A stretch of DNA of 64,000 nucleotides from Candidatus Sumerlaeia bacterium. Lineage in GTDB: Bacteria; Sumerlaeota; Sumerlaeia; SLMS01; JAHLLQ01. The stretch lies in the NCBI GenBank assembly GCA_019634695.1, contig JAHCAW010000013.1, positions 17,013 through 81,012 on the forward strand, given 5' to 3'. Position numbers and translations under genes: made by a program. The notes under the pieces are model-generated. The model ran no database searches. It was not told where the DNA came from and was given only the letters and a program-made list of their open reading frames with translations. This document shows, piece after piece, positions 9,855 to 18,336 of the stretch (positions are counted from its first letter, which is position 1; every line of letters begins with the position of its first letter).

Positions 9855-9894
9855 GGACCGGGTTCATTCGGCGCCTCCTCGAACAACGGCAAGA

Positions 9895-9911
9895 ACTTCT
9901 CGGATGGACTC
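9895..9911. repeat. IS terminal inverted repeat, right end
   Basis: ACTTCTCGGATGGACTC is the partner of the left repeat at 9082 and lies about 40 bp upstream of the transposase start. It is followed directly by the TAA triplet that also precedes the left end. Confidence 0.8.
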
Positions 9912-9962
9912 TAACACTCCCGAAGGTAACCGGACATTTCGTACTGCCAACTAGAGACCTAG

Positions 9963-11096
9963 ATCCAGAGCGGTGCTGGTCTCGAATCACTCGTACGCCT
10001 GCCGCTCGGTCCGGCGACCCTGCAAGCGCTCGTCGTGCAGGACGGCGCTCCCATCGAGGCGTTCTGCGCGCTCGCCACCACATGGGAAGGGATCGCGTTG
10101 ACCGCCAATGCCACGTCGAGTGCCAGCGACGGGAAGATGACAATTCCGCACCTCGTTTCCGGACGCTGGCAGGCAACGCTGTCGCCTCCCTCCGGTCGCC
10201 AGAGCTTCGCTGTTCGGGAGACGATCGAGCTTCCCGGCCAAGGCGCTCTCGAGCACACCTTCGTGGTGGGCCTGAACACGATTCGCGGCACATTGCTCGA
10301 TCCGGCCGGCGCTCCGGTAGCCGGCGTGACGATCGACCTGGTCCAGAGAAAGGCCGGCACGACAAGTTTCTCGGGCGCCATTCCGAACACGAGGGCGACG
10401 ACGCTGGATGACGGTCGCTTCGTCTTTCGCAACATCACGGACGGCACCTATCTGTTGATGGCGGAGAAGGCCGGCGTGGGGCGCTACCGGAACCATGCTT
10501 TCGAGATTCCGCCCGCCGGCCTCGCCGAGCCGCTCACGCTTCGGCTCGAGCCCTTCGACGGCGCGACGATCGTCTCGGTCACCCTCGACTTTCACACGGG
10601 CGAGCCGCTGGTCCGTGTCTCGGCACTCCTCTCGCTGACTGCCGAGCGACGCTGGTTCGATCACAACGCCCGGCGCGACAGCGACGGCGTGCTCGTCATC
10701 GCCGGAGTGCCGCCCGGCACCTACTCCCTCGCCATCATGGCCAACGGTTACTCGACCAAGCGACACGACTTCACCATCGAAGGCAGCGAGCGACTCGAGT
10801 TCGAGGATGTCCTCCATCGGGTGGGCACCTTGTCCGTGAAGCTGGAATCCGCCGATCCGGACCACTATCGTGACGGAGCATGGCGCGCGACCCCGCTGGA
10901 TCCCAACTCGATCGAGCAGGAACACACCGGACAGGTCCAGCCCAACGGGTTCATCTCCACGCCAGGGCTCTGGCCCGGTCGATATCGCCTCGACATCCAG
11001 CTCCCGAATGGCGTGAACATCGCGCGCGAGTACGTGCTCGTCGCCGGCGAGTTCACGAACGACACCATTTCCCTCGGAGCGGATGGCCGCCCATGA
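9963..11096 (+). pseudogene. 5'-truncated paralogue of the long Ig-like repeat protein
   Basis: The open frame encodes only four CarboxypepD_reg-type repeats and aligns with the last four repeats of the protein ending at 9061. Matching segments include EHTFVVGLNTIRGTLLDPAG against EHVFQLAGATLEGLVLDSAG, GTYLLMAEKAGVGR against GTYLLQAEKEGRGR, and GLWPGRYRLDIQLPNG against GLWPGRYTAEATLANG. Similarity begins upstream of any start codon, and in-frame stops occur at 9960 and 9927, so the 5' part is lost. A GTG at 10035 could initiate a 353-residue product, but it would lack a signal sequence. Its stop overlaps the next gene's ATG by 4 nt, a trace of the original operon. Confidence 0.8.
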
Positions 11097-12289
11097 CGTT
11101 GCTGTGGTGCTACGCGTTGCTGGCGGTGCATCTGGTTGTCTGGTTCGGGCTGATGGGTCGGGCGTGGCATCGCAATGTGCGGGCAATGGCACGCCTGCCG
11201 CGGCGGGTGCCGGCGCGGGCCAGATGGCCCCGCGTGTGCGCCATCGTCCCCGCCCGCAATGAGGAGCGCGCCCTCGAGCGCGCCTTGCGCTCCCTGCTCG
11301 TGCAGGACTATCCGAACCTCGTCGTTGTCTGCGCCAACGATGGCTCGACCGATCGCACCGGCGCGATCCTGCAGCGCCTTGCCGCCGAGTTCCCGGATCG
11401 CCTTGTCGTCACCGATGTCCCCGAGCCTCCGCCCGGATGGATGGGCAAGACGCACGCGCAGTGGCGTGCGGTGCAACGGGCGCCGGCCGACGCAACGCTG
11501 CTGCTGTTCACGGACGCCGATGTCGAGCACGCCCCCGACACGTTGCGGCGCGCCGTCGCGCAACTCGATGCCGACCGCGCCGACTTGCTCGCCATCTTCC
11601 CGGTGGTGCGTTCGGAGTCGCTTGCCGAGAATGCCGCACTGCCGGTGCTGATGCACGCCGGGTTGACCGGCGTGGACCTGCGGGGGCTCAACGATCCGCG
11701 CCGTCGCGTTGCCGTTGGCATCGGCGCCTTCACGCTGCTGCGCCGGGGCCTGTACGAACGCTGGGGTGGCCACGATGCGATTCGCGGCGAGGTGATCGAC
11801 GACATCGCGCTGGGCGTGATGACCAAGCGTGCCGGCGGCCGGCTCGTGCTTGCGCGCGATCCGCGTGCCGTCCAGCTCCGCATGTACCATGGACTCTGGG
11901 ACCTCGTGCGCGGCTTCGAGAAGAACGTGCACACGGCGGTCGGTGGCGGTGTGGTGCGCCTGGTGGCCGCCGCATTCGCGCTTTCCGCCGTGCACCTGAT
12001 GCCCCTGGTCGCCGCGGCCATTGCGTGGAGCCACGTCGGCACGGAGGCGAAGCTGGCCTTCTTCCTCGCCGGGGCGCTGGCGCTGGCGACGGGCGAGGTG
12101 CTCGCCGAACGCACGGCGCGCTTCCATCGTGGCAACCTGTGGGCCACGGCACTCGGCTATCCGCTCGGTGTGCTCGTTGCGCTGGTGGTCTTCGTGCGAT
12201 CCGCGTGGCATGGCGCGGTTCGCGGGCGCGTGCGCTGGCGTGGCCGGACGCTGACGCGCCCGCCCCAGCAGGTGCGCATCCTGCGCTGA
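11093..12289 (+). CDS. Membrane-bound family 2 glycosyltransferase (HpnB/CruC-like)
   Basis: Translation probably begins at the ATG at 11093, which overlaps the previous stop as ATGA. The 398-residue product has an N-terminal membrane helix (about 5-22), a GT-A core with PARNEERALERAL (53-65), the nucleotide-binding NDGST (82-86), a DAD motif at 141-143, a PPGWMGKTHA stretch (113-122) typical of HpnB- and CruC-type enzymes, an EVIDDIALG acceptor-site segment, and two to three C-terminal membrane helices (about 290-370). Such enzymes add a sugar to a lipid such as a hopanoid or carotenoid; the acceptor here is unknown. It pairs with the GT4 gene 53 bp downstream. Confidence 0.82.
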   Translation: MTLLWCYALLAVHLVVWFGLMGRAWHRNVRAMARLPRRVPARARWPRVCAIVPARNEERALERALRSLLVQDYPNLVVVCANDGSTDRTGAILQRLAAEFPDRLVVTDVPEPPPGWMGKTHAQWRAVQRAPADATLLLFTDADVEHAPDTLRRAVAQLDADRADLLAIFPVVRSESLAENAALPVLMHAGLTGVDLRGLNDPRRRVAVGIGAFTLLRRGLYERWGGHDAIRGEVIDDIALGVMTKRAGGRLVLARDPRAVQLRMYHGLWDLVRGFEKNVHTAVGGGVVRLVAAAFALSAVHLMPLVAAAIAWSHVGTEAKLAFFLAGALALATGEVLAERTARFHRGNLWATALGYPLGVLVALVVFVRSAWHGAVRGRVRWRGRTLTRPPQQVRILR

Positions 12290-12342
12290 CGCGCTTCACC
12301 TCCGCCTTGACCTTCCGCCCCGCGCGGGACTCGCCTCTGCCC

Positions 12343-13503
12343 ATGACACCCCACGCCGCCAAGCCCCTGCGTGTCGCGATGCTGATTGGCTCGCTTGCGC
12401 ATGGCGGCGCCGAGCGCCAACTGGTGACGCTGGCCTGCGGACTGCGTCGGCGGGGCCATGCCGTGCGGGTATTCACCCTGCGTCCCGGCAACGCGTACAC
12501 GGCAGAACTTGCAGACGCCGGTGTCGCCGTGCGTTGCCTTGGCGTGCCGCTGCTTCGTCCGTGGTGGAACCCGCGCGGCAAGGTTGGCGCGCTTGCGACC
12601 TTGGCACGCACCGTGCGCCTGCTGCGGGACTTTCGTCCCGATATTCTGCATTGCTGGTTGTTCGAGGCGGAGGCGTGGGGTCTGCTGGCGAAACTGCTCG
12701 CTGCGCCGGGACGGCTGGTCACGATCCGTGGCAATCTTGGCAGCGATCTGGCGCGTTCGCCTTGGCGCCACCTGGTGCGTGGTGCCGCAAGTCTGGCGGC
12801 GTCGGCGATCATTGCCAACGCGAGTGTCCTCGCCCGGCAGGCCCGTCGCGCCGAACTCCTGCTGCGCCGCGACAGGATTCACGTCATCCGCAACGGACTG
12901 GATGCGGAGGCAATCGCACGCATTCCGCCGGCGGACCGCTCGACGTTGCCATCGTGCATTCCGGCCGACGCGCCGCTCGTTGCCTGCGTGGCGAATCTGT
13001 TCGCGTACAAGGGTCATCAGGATCTGATCCGTGCCTGGGTGGGTGTGCATCGGATACACCCAACCGCGCACCTGCTGCTGATCGGACGCGACGAGGGCAG
13101 GCGCGACGCACTTGTATCGCTCGCCCACGATCTTGGCGTGGGTGGCGTCGTGCACTTCCTGGGCGCACGCGCCGATGCGATTGGTCTGGTGAAGGCTGCC
13201 CGAGTGTTCGTCCTGCCCTCACACGAGGAAGGCCTGCCGAACGCCGTGGTCGAGGCGATGCTGGCGGGCGTGCCGGTTGTGGCGACACGCGTGGGCGGCG
13301 TGCCCGAAGCAATCCGGCACGAGCGCACGGGGCTGCTGGTTGAGGCAGGCAACGTTGCCGCACTCGGCGACGCGCTGGTGCGTCTGCTCGACGATGCGAA
13401 ACTCGCCGGTCGCCTTGCCAGCCATGCACGGACATCGGCTTGCAAGCGCTTCGCTGTCGAGCGCCTGGTCGCCGGGCACCTGGCCGTCTATCGAAGCCTT
13501 TGA
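12343..13503 (+). CDS. Family 4 (GT-B) glycosyltransferase
   Basis: The 386-residue product begins with RVAMLIGSLAHGGAERQ, the usual GT4 N-terminal glycine loop, and ends with the nucleotide-sugar site: SHEEGLPNAVVEAMLAG contains the E-x7-E pair Glu296/Glu304, followed by GVPVVATRVGGVPE. This is a retaining, cytoplasmic or peripheral transferase of the kind used for lipopolysaccharide, exopolysaccharide or teichoic-type glycans. It follows the family 2 enzyme in the same direction and is convergent, 8 bp away, with a large membrane protein gene. Confidence 0.88.
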   Translation: MTPHAAKPLRVAMLIGSLAHGGAERQLVTLACGLRRRGHAVRVFTLRPGNAYTAELADAGVAVRCLGVPLLRPWWNPRGKVGALATLARTVRLLRDFRPDILHCWLFEAEAWGLLAKLLAAPGRLVTIRGNLGSDLARSPWRHLVRGAASLAASAIIANASVLARQARRAELLLRRDRIHVIRNGLDAEAIARIPPADRSTLPSCIPADAPLVACVANLFAYKGHQDLIRAWVGVHRIHPTAHLLLIGRDEGRRDALVSLAHDLGVGGVVHFLGARADAIGLVKAARVFVLPSHEEGLPNAVVEAMLAGVPVVATRVGGVPEAIRHERTGLLVEAGNVAALGDALVRLLDDAKLAGRLASHARTSACKRFAVERLVAGHLAVYRSL

Positions 13504-13511
13504 TGCTCTCG

Positions 13512-15917
13512 TCACTGCTGGGGCCGCATGCCTGCCACCTCGACGTAGTCGAAGTAGCGCAGCTCGCGGTTGGCGAGTGCCTGTTGCTCTCCGCAGCAGA
13601 CGCGACGGGTGGCATAATTCAGGAGGAGGTGCGACGGTGGCAGCAGCACGCGCGTGCGCGCTTCGAACGTCTTTGTCCGCAGGATCTTCAGTGATGGTGC
13701 GGAGGGATCAGAGCCGTACAAGTGCAGCGCCGGAGCGGGGTTGATCGGCTGCCCGTCCAGCCTCGAGTAGAACAGGCAAACAATTTCCGCATGGTCAATG
13801 GCATCGGGACTCGTTCCGTTCGCTGGCACGGGCGTCAGGGTTAATCGCACGGGGACGCCCGCGGGAAGAGTGATCGGCTCCGGAAGAATCAAGAGTGGCT
13901 CGGCGACGCGTCCGCGCGGGACGTCTTGGCTGCGAAAGACGCCAAGCGAGCGTTCCGGTTCGCCCGGACTCCGCCACGACACATGCAGGTCCAGGCGCGG
14001 ATCCCAGCAGAGCGAGTCGGCCTCCAGCGCCACAAGGCGCACCTCGAGAGGCGCTTGTAGAGTCTGGGTGACGTTGCGCCCCTGCCCGGCACGCAGGACC
14101 ATCGCTGCCGGGGGCCCCAAGTAGGCCGGACCTCGCAGCAGCGGCTTGCCGCCAAGGATCGGCGGCACGTCTCCGTGGGTGCGCAGCCGCGTGCTCAGCA
14201 GGGTGATCAGCAGATCGTTTGGCCCGAGCGTCACGCCGGGCTCGGTTGTTCGACCGCCGACGCGCACCTTGTCGATGCCCTGAAAGTGCTCGTTCACCAG
14301 ATCAATGGACCCGTACTCCTCCCCGTCCGGAAGGTTGACGAAGAGCCGCGCCTCCTGCCCGGCAGCGAGAGACGCCGCCAGTCGACGCGATTCCTCGAGG
14401 ATGACTCCCTGTTGGCGTTCGCGCGTGGCGTAGGCATGAACCACCTCGTGGGCATGGGCCACCAGGAACGGCAGGAGATACAAGGCGTGACCGGCGATCA
14501 TGCACCAGGCAGGAAACGAAAGGAGCCGCGCACGCTGTCTTGTCCGGCGTCGCAGCCTCAGGATTGTCAGGAAACCCGGAACGCCCATCGCCAACGTCAG
14601 GCCCGCCACGACCAATGCCTGCATACGCCAGCCCGCCCCGCCCGGCGCGTAGTACGGGCGGAAGACCACCCACCATGCGGCCGTGCCCAGCACTGTGCCC
14701 GCGACCATCACAGGCACCCGGCGTCGCACGGGTAGATCACCCACTCCTTCGCCTGTCCAAGCCATGGCCAGTTCAACGCCGCGCGCCACCAGTACACAAG
14801 CGAAAGGCGCAAAGACGATGGTGTAGCGAGGCAGCACGATCGGCCACATCGATTGGAACACGAGCGATCCACCAAACAGCAGCGACACCACGAACACGGC
14901 GAAGTCTCGATGCGCCAGCTCCTCGCCGGCACGAAGGGAGCAGGCACTACGGACCAATCGAGCCAGTATCATCACCGTCGCCAGCAGCAGCAGGAACGAA
15001 CCGACCTCGAACATCCACTCGCAATAGAGCAGCAAACCTTCGAGAATCGGGCCGGGCGAGGTCAGCACTTCCTCGGACTCGTATCCCATCACCCCTTGGC
15101 GATTCCACGGCTGAAAGAAGAGCAGTCCGGGAAGCACTCCGATCACGCAGCAGCCCATCACCACAAGTCCGCGCACGCGACGATCCACGTCCTTCCGCGC
15201 AAGCAGCACCCATGCTGCCGCCCCCAGCAGCAGCGCGACCACCAAGGGCAGGAACGTCAGCTTCGTCAGGCAGGCCAGACTCAACACGACGACCAAGGAG
15301 ATCATGGCGGCGCGGCGTGCACCAGCCTCGGCGACGCGCAGTGTCATCAACAGCAGCACCGCACTCCACACGGCCAGCGGGGCCATGAAGCTGTCCGTTG
15401 TGAACAAGCGGGCGTAGTTGGCGATCTGCGATTGAAAGGTGGCGACGATGCTGGGCGGGTCGAACAGCGCCAACAGAATGCACGCCCCAATCGCGGCGGC
15501 CCGACCGCAGCCCGTCTCGCGTGCCAGCTGATGCACCCCCAGCAGGAGGACCCAGAACTGAAGCACCTTGGCCAGATGCCACCACGCGGGATCGGCCCCG
15601 AACAACGCGTAGGCCGCGATCACCTGCAGCTTCATCGCCGGCCCGGCGAAGTTCTCATGAGGAGCGAACACCCTGGCCAGCGGGATATGATACTCCCCCT
15701 GCTGCAAGTCATCAAGGACGGTCGCAGCGATGAACCCGAGCCGTCCGTCATCGATCAGCGAGAACGGAAGGTCGATGGTGCTGCCGTACAATCCAATTGC
15801 CAATGCAAGAAGAAGGATCGCCGAGGCCACTCCCGGAATCCAACGCCTCAGGCGCCCGCCAAGGCACGGTTGCCCGGCCCCCAAAGGGCGCTCAAGTGCC
15901 TCCCGTCGCTCCTCCAC
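13512..15917 (-). CDS. Large GT-C-like membrane protein (polyprenyl-sugar transferase type), unknown substrate
   Basis: The 801-residue product has about ten to eleven transmembrane segments between residues 28 and 490 and a soluble C-terminal part of about 310 residues rich in beta-type sequence. After the first helix comes FSLIDDGRLG; an acidic pair in this first loop is the signature position of GT-C enzymes that take sugars from polyprenyl phosphate. This suggests glycosylation at the outer face of the inner membrane. It is divergent from another GT-C-like gene of the same architecture and close to two cytoplasmic glycosyltransferases and a WecA-type enzyme farther along, consistent with a surface-glycan locus. 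A related non-enzymatic membrane protein cannot be excluded. Confidence 0.7.
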   Translation of the reverse strand: MEERREALERPLGAGQPCLGGRLRRWIPGVASAILLLALAIGLYGSTIDLPFSLIDDGRLGFIAATVLDDLQQGEYHIPLARVFAPHENFAGPAMKLQVIAAYALFGADPAWWHLAKVLQFWVLLLGVHQLARETGCGRAAAIGACILLALFDPPSIVATFQSQIANYARLFTTDSFMAPLAVWSAVLLLMTLRVAEAGARRAAMISLVVVLSLACLTKLTFLPLVVALLLGAAAWVLLARKDVDRRVRGLVVMGCCVIGVLPGLLFFQPWNRQGVMGYESEEVLTSPGPILEGLLLYCEWMFEVGSFLLLLATVMILARLVRSACSLRAGEELAHRDFAVFVVSLLFGGSLVFQSMWPIVLPRYTIVFAPFACVLVARGVELAMAWTGEGVGDLPVRRRVPVMVAGTVLGTAAWWVVFRPYYAPGGAGWRMQALVVAGLTLAMGVPGFLTILRLRRRTRQRARLLSFPAWCMIAGHALYLLPFLVAHAHEVVHAYATRERQQGVILEESRRLAASLAAGQEARLFVNLPDGEEYGSIDLVNEHFQGIDKVRVGGRTTEPGVTLGPNDLLITLLSTRLRTHGDVPPILGGKPLLRGPAYLGPPAAMVLRAGQGRNVTQTLQAPLEVRLVALEADSLCWDPRLDLHVSWRSPGEPERSLGVFRSQDVPRGRVAEPLLILPEPITLPAGVPVRLTLTPVPANGTSPDAIDHAEIVCLFYSRLDGQPINPAPALHLYGSDPSAPSLKILRTKTFEARTRVLLPPSHLLLNYATRRVCCGEQQALANRELRYFDYVEVAGMRPQQ

Positions 15918-16054
15918 GTCTCCGGTTCCTCAGCAGACTCTCTTGGGCGACATGGCGCGCGACTGCACACCGGCCGCAACGGGAAACTCCGGACGTGTCT
16001 TCGCCGGAACGTATCGTCCTTGCCTCGCGTCTTGTCGGGGTTCAGCCTTCCCGC

Positions 16055-18253
16055 ATGATGCGCCCGCTCGATGAACCAGTCACCTCCGATGCGTCGCCGT
16101 CCCATGCGGGTGAATGGTTCGTCCGTCGGCTGATCGGCCGATTCGTAGCGTTGGTTGCGGTCGGCGCGGTGCTCTTCCTCTACTACTGCTGGCGAGCGAA
16201 GCCGACCGTCAGCATCGACTCGATGATCTACCTCGCCCTACCGTTTCTGGACCCTTTCCATCCGCACCATCTGTTCTGGGCGCCACTGCTCTTCGCCGGC
16301 CGTGCCGTTGTCGCACGCCTGTTGCCCGAGTTGGGTCCGATCGAATCCGGGCAGATGGTCTTGGCAGTGCTGACCGCAGTCGGCATGATGGTGTTCGCCG
16401 TCATGCTGCATCGCCTGGCACGGATGCGTCTTGCGCCGGCGCTCCTGTGGGCACTCGTTCTGGGAACCAGCGGGACGATCACCTCCCTCGCGTCGGAGAC
16501 GGAGGCGTACAACGGCGCGATGGCCTTCTATCTCGCGTCACTGGCGCTGCTGGCGCCGATCGAGGGTGCGTCGCGCGGGATTCAGCGCCTGCGCGTCGTG
16601 GCCTGCATGGCCGCGTTCTGCGCCGCGGTTCTTCTGCACCAGAAGTTCTGTCTCGGCGTCCTTCCCATCGCCTTGTGGTACTGGCGAAGTGAACCGCCAT
16701 CGGGTCGGCGACGCGGCGCCGCCTTCGTCGCCGTCTCGGGCGCGCTCTGCCTTGTTGCCTATCTGATCGTGTGGCGGCTTGCCGCTCCGGACCGCGGACT
16801 TGTCGACTGGATGACACGCTACCACGGCGAGTTTACCGGCATCTTCGGGCTCGTGCAGAACTTCGTTTCGTGGGAGGGCATTCGTCTGCTCGCCGACAAC
16901 TTCGGCAGCGCACTCGTCTACTACCCCGCGCATCACTACCGCATCCCGCTTGCCGTCACGATTTCGCTGCTGGCGCTCACATACCTCGGCGCCATCGCCG
17001 GCATCCTGCGCCGCGATTCCTTCGCCACCCTGGCTGGGGTTTGGTTCCTTCTCTTCGAGACGTTTCTCTGGTGGTGGGCGCCCTCGCTCCGCCAGATGCA
17101 GTCGCTCTCCTTCCCGCCCGCGCTGATGGTCTGGGTCTGGTGGATCGAGCAGGGGCGTCTTGCCCTGGGGGCGCGACTGGGCGAGCGGCGCGCGGCGGCC
17201 GCCGCCATTCTGCTGCCCGCCGCCCTCGCGCTCTTCCTGGTCGTTGGCAACCGCGACATCCGCGACCGCGTCATCCATGTGCGTTCGATGGACGAAGCGC
17301 GTTGGTTCTTCTACACACAGGACGCCCGACCCGACGACGAATCGTTTCAGCTCCTCATGTACGAGTACTCGCACACGCTCAGCTATCAGATCGCGCTGGG
17401 TTGGAACGCCCGCCACCGCGTCACGATGATATCGGACAAGCCTGGCAGCATACCGGAGGCGGCCGAACGCCTGACGGACCACCTGCGCCGCCCCGATGCA
17501 CGCCTGTTCGTACACCAGTCCATCTCGATACTTGCCAACGGCGACGCGTGGCAACGACTCGTCGCCGACGTCGAACTCCGCAGCGGTCGCGCCATCTCGA
17601 CGCAACCCGTTCGCCTCGTGATCGGTCCGGACGATCAAGTGCTCGGGTTCTGGTGGACACCGGATGGACCCACGCCCGGCGAAGGCCCCGTGCTCCCCTT
17701 CGACGAGGCCGTCATCCGCGCGCTGCTCGATAACGATGCCCCGCACGATGTCCACCTGCAGACATGGCGCGTGCTCGACGACGCCCTCGAACGCCTGGCA
17801 CCGTTCGATGCCCAGCTTGCCTACGACCGTTGGCAAGTGATCGACTCCAACCACGTGGCACTCGAGGTCACGGACCCCGGACTGATCGCGGGCTTCACGA
17901 CGGGAGACGACCCCTTCGTCGTGCTCGCACCCGTCGATCCTGCGGACGGCTTTACGCTGGCGCGGACACCGGTTGTCTCCTTCCAACTGCGACTCGATGG
18001 TGCCGAGCGATCCCCGGTGCCGCTCGAGCTCTACTGGCCCAACCGCACCGGCCGCTTTCTCCCCAGCATCCGCGCCCGGATGCCTGTCGTCGCCGATGGC
18101 AGCTTCCAGACGGTCGCCCGCGACTTCTCCCGCCAGCCCCAATGGGCGCTGCGTGACCAGACCTTCGACCGCCTGCGGCTCGATCTTGGTGACGAACCCG
18201 GAGTACGCTTTACGCTCGAGGGCCTGCGTGCCGGCGGGGTGCCGCGGCCCTGA
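16055..18253 (+). CDS. Large membrane protein, GT-C/DUF2723-like, with soluble C-terminal domain
   Basis: I chose the ATG at 16055 (a second ATG follows at 16058) because the longer frame would overlap the divergent gene and add a compositionally odd 86 residues. The 732-residue product has a first helix near 30-48, then SIDSMIYLALP, and about nine to ten helices up to about residue 400; the rest is soluble. The ETEAYNGAMAFYLASLALL segment resembles DUF2723/GT-C proteins, where a Glu/Asp in an early loop is important. It is likely a glycan-related membrane protein. Helix-rich N-terminus plus soluble tail mirrors the 801-residue protein transcribed from the same divergent spacer. Confidence 0.7.
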   Translation: MMRPLDEPVTSDASPSHAGEWFVRRLIGRFVALVAVGAVLFLYYCWRAKPTVSIDSMIYLALPFLDPFHPHHLFWAPLLFAGRAVVARLLPELGPIESGQMVLAVLTAVGMMVFAVMLHRLARMRLAPALLWALVLGTSGTITSLASETEAYNGAMAFYLASLALLAPIEGASRGIQRLRVVACMAAFCAAVLLHQKFCLGVLPIALWYWRSEPPSGRRRGAAFVAVSGALCLVAYLIVWRLAAPDRGLVDWMTRYHGEFTGIFGLVQNFVSWEGIRLLADNFGSALVYYPAHHYRIPLAVTISLLALTYLGAIAGILRRDSFATLAGVWFLLFETFLWWWAPSLRQMQSLSFPPALMVWVWWIEQGRLALGARLGERRAAAAAILLPAALALFLVVGNRDIRDRVIHVRSMDEARWFFYTQDARPDDESFQLLMYEYSHTLSYQIALGWNARHRVTMISDKPGSIPEAAERLTDHLRRPDARLFVHQSISILANGDAWQRLVADVELRSGRAISTQPVRLVIGPDDQVLGFWWTPDGPTPGEGPVLPFDEAVIRALLDNDAPHDVHLQTWRVLDDALERLAPFDAQLAYDRWQVIDSNHVALEVTDPGLIAGFTTGDDPFVVLAPVDPADGFTLARTPVVSFQLRLDGAERSPVPLELYWPNRTGRFLPSIRARMPVVADGSFQTVARDFSRQPQWALRDQTFDRLRLDLGDEPGVRFTLEGLRAGGVPRP

Positions 18254-18299
18254 GGCGGCCCGGGATGTCCGATGCCCCTTGCCCCCGCCTTCGGGCCCT

Positions 18300-18311
18300 G
18301 CAAGCGCTTAC
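18300..18311. promoter_or_regulatory. Near-palindrome matching the 2856 operator-like site
   Basis: GCAAGCGCTTAC differs at one base from the perfect dyad at 2856 and lies 25 nt before the ATG at 18337, just upstream of the ribosome-binding site. Both sites precede exported carbohydrate-active proteins. Confidence 0.4.
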
Positions 18312-18336
18312 GGCATCGCCCGGGAGGAAGCACCCT

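Larger units (their letters stand above)
9082..9911 (-). mobile_element. IS5-family insertion sequence remnant (IS1031/IS427-like), 830 bp
   Basis: The element is bounded by imperfect terminal inverted repeats, 9082-9098 and 9895-9911, that match at 14 of 17 positions. Direct TAA triplets lie immediately outside both ends (9079-9081 and 9912-9914), fitting the TNA target duplication known for IS1031-type members of the IS5 family. It carries one leftward transposase gene, which is damaged. The element separates an intact repeat-protein gene from the remains of a paralogue. Confidence 0.85.

Noticed and set aside
10035..11096. Calling the four-repeat frame an intact gene from the GTG at 10035
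   Set aside because: Similarity to the long paralogue starts upstream of this codon, there is no signal peptide, and in-frame stops precede it; a truncated pseudogene explains the data better.
13438..13452. Third AAGCGCTT-containing site, inside the GT4 gene
   Set aside because: It lies in the coding end of the gene and lacks the outer G/C symmetry, so it is probably chance; the convergent layout leaves no start codon nearby.
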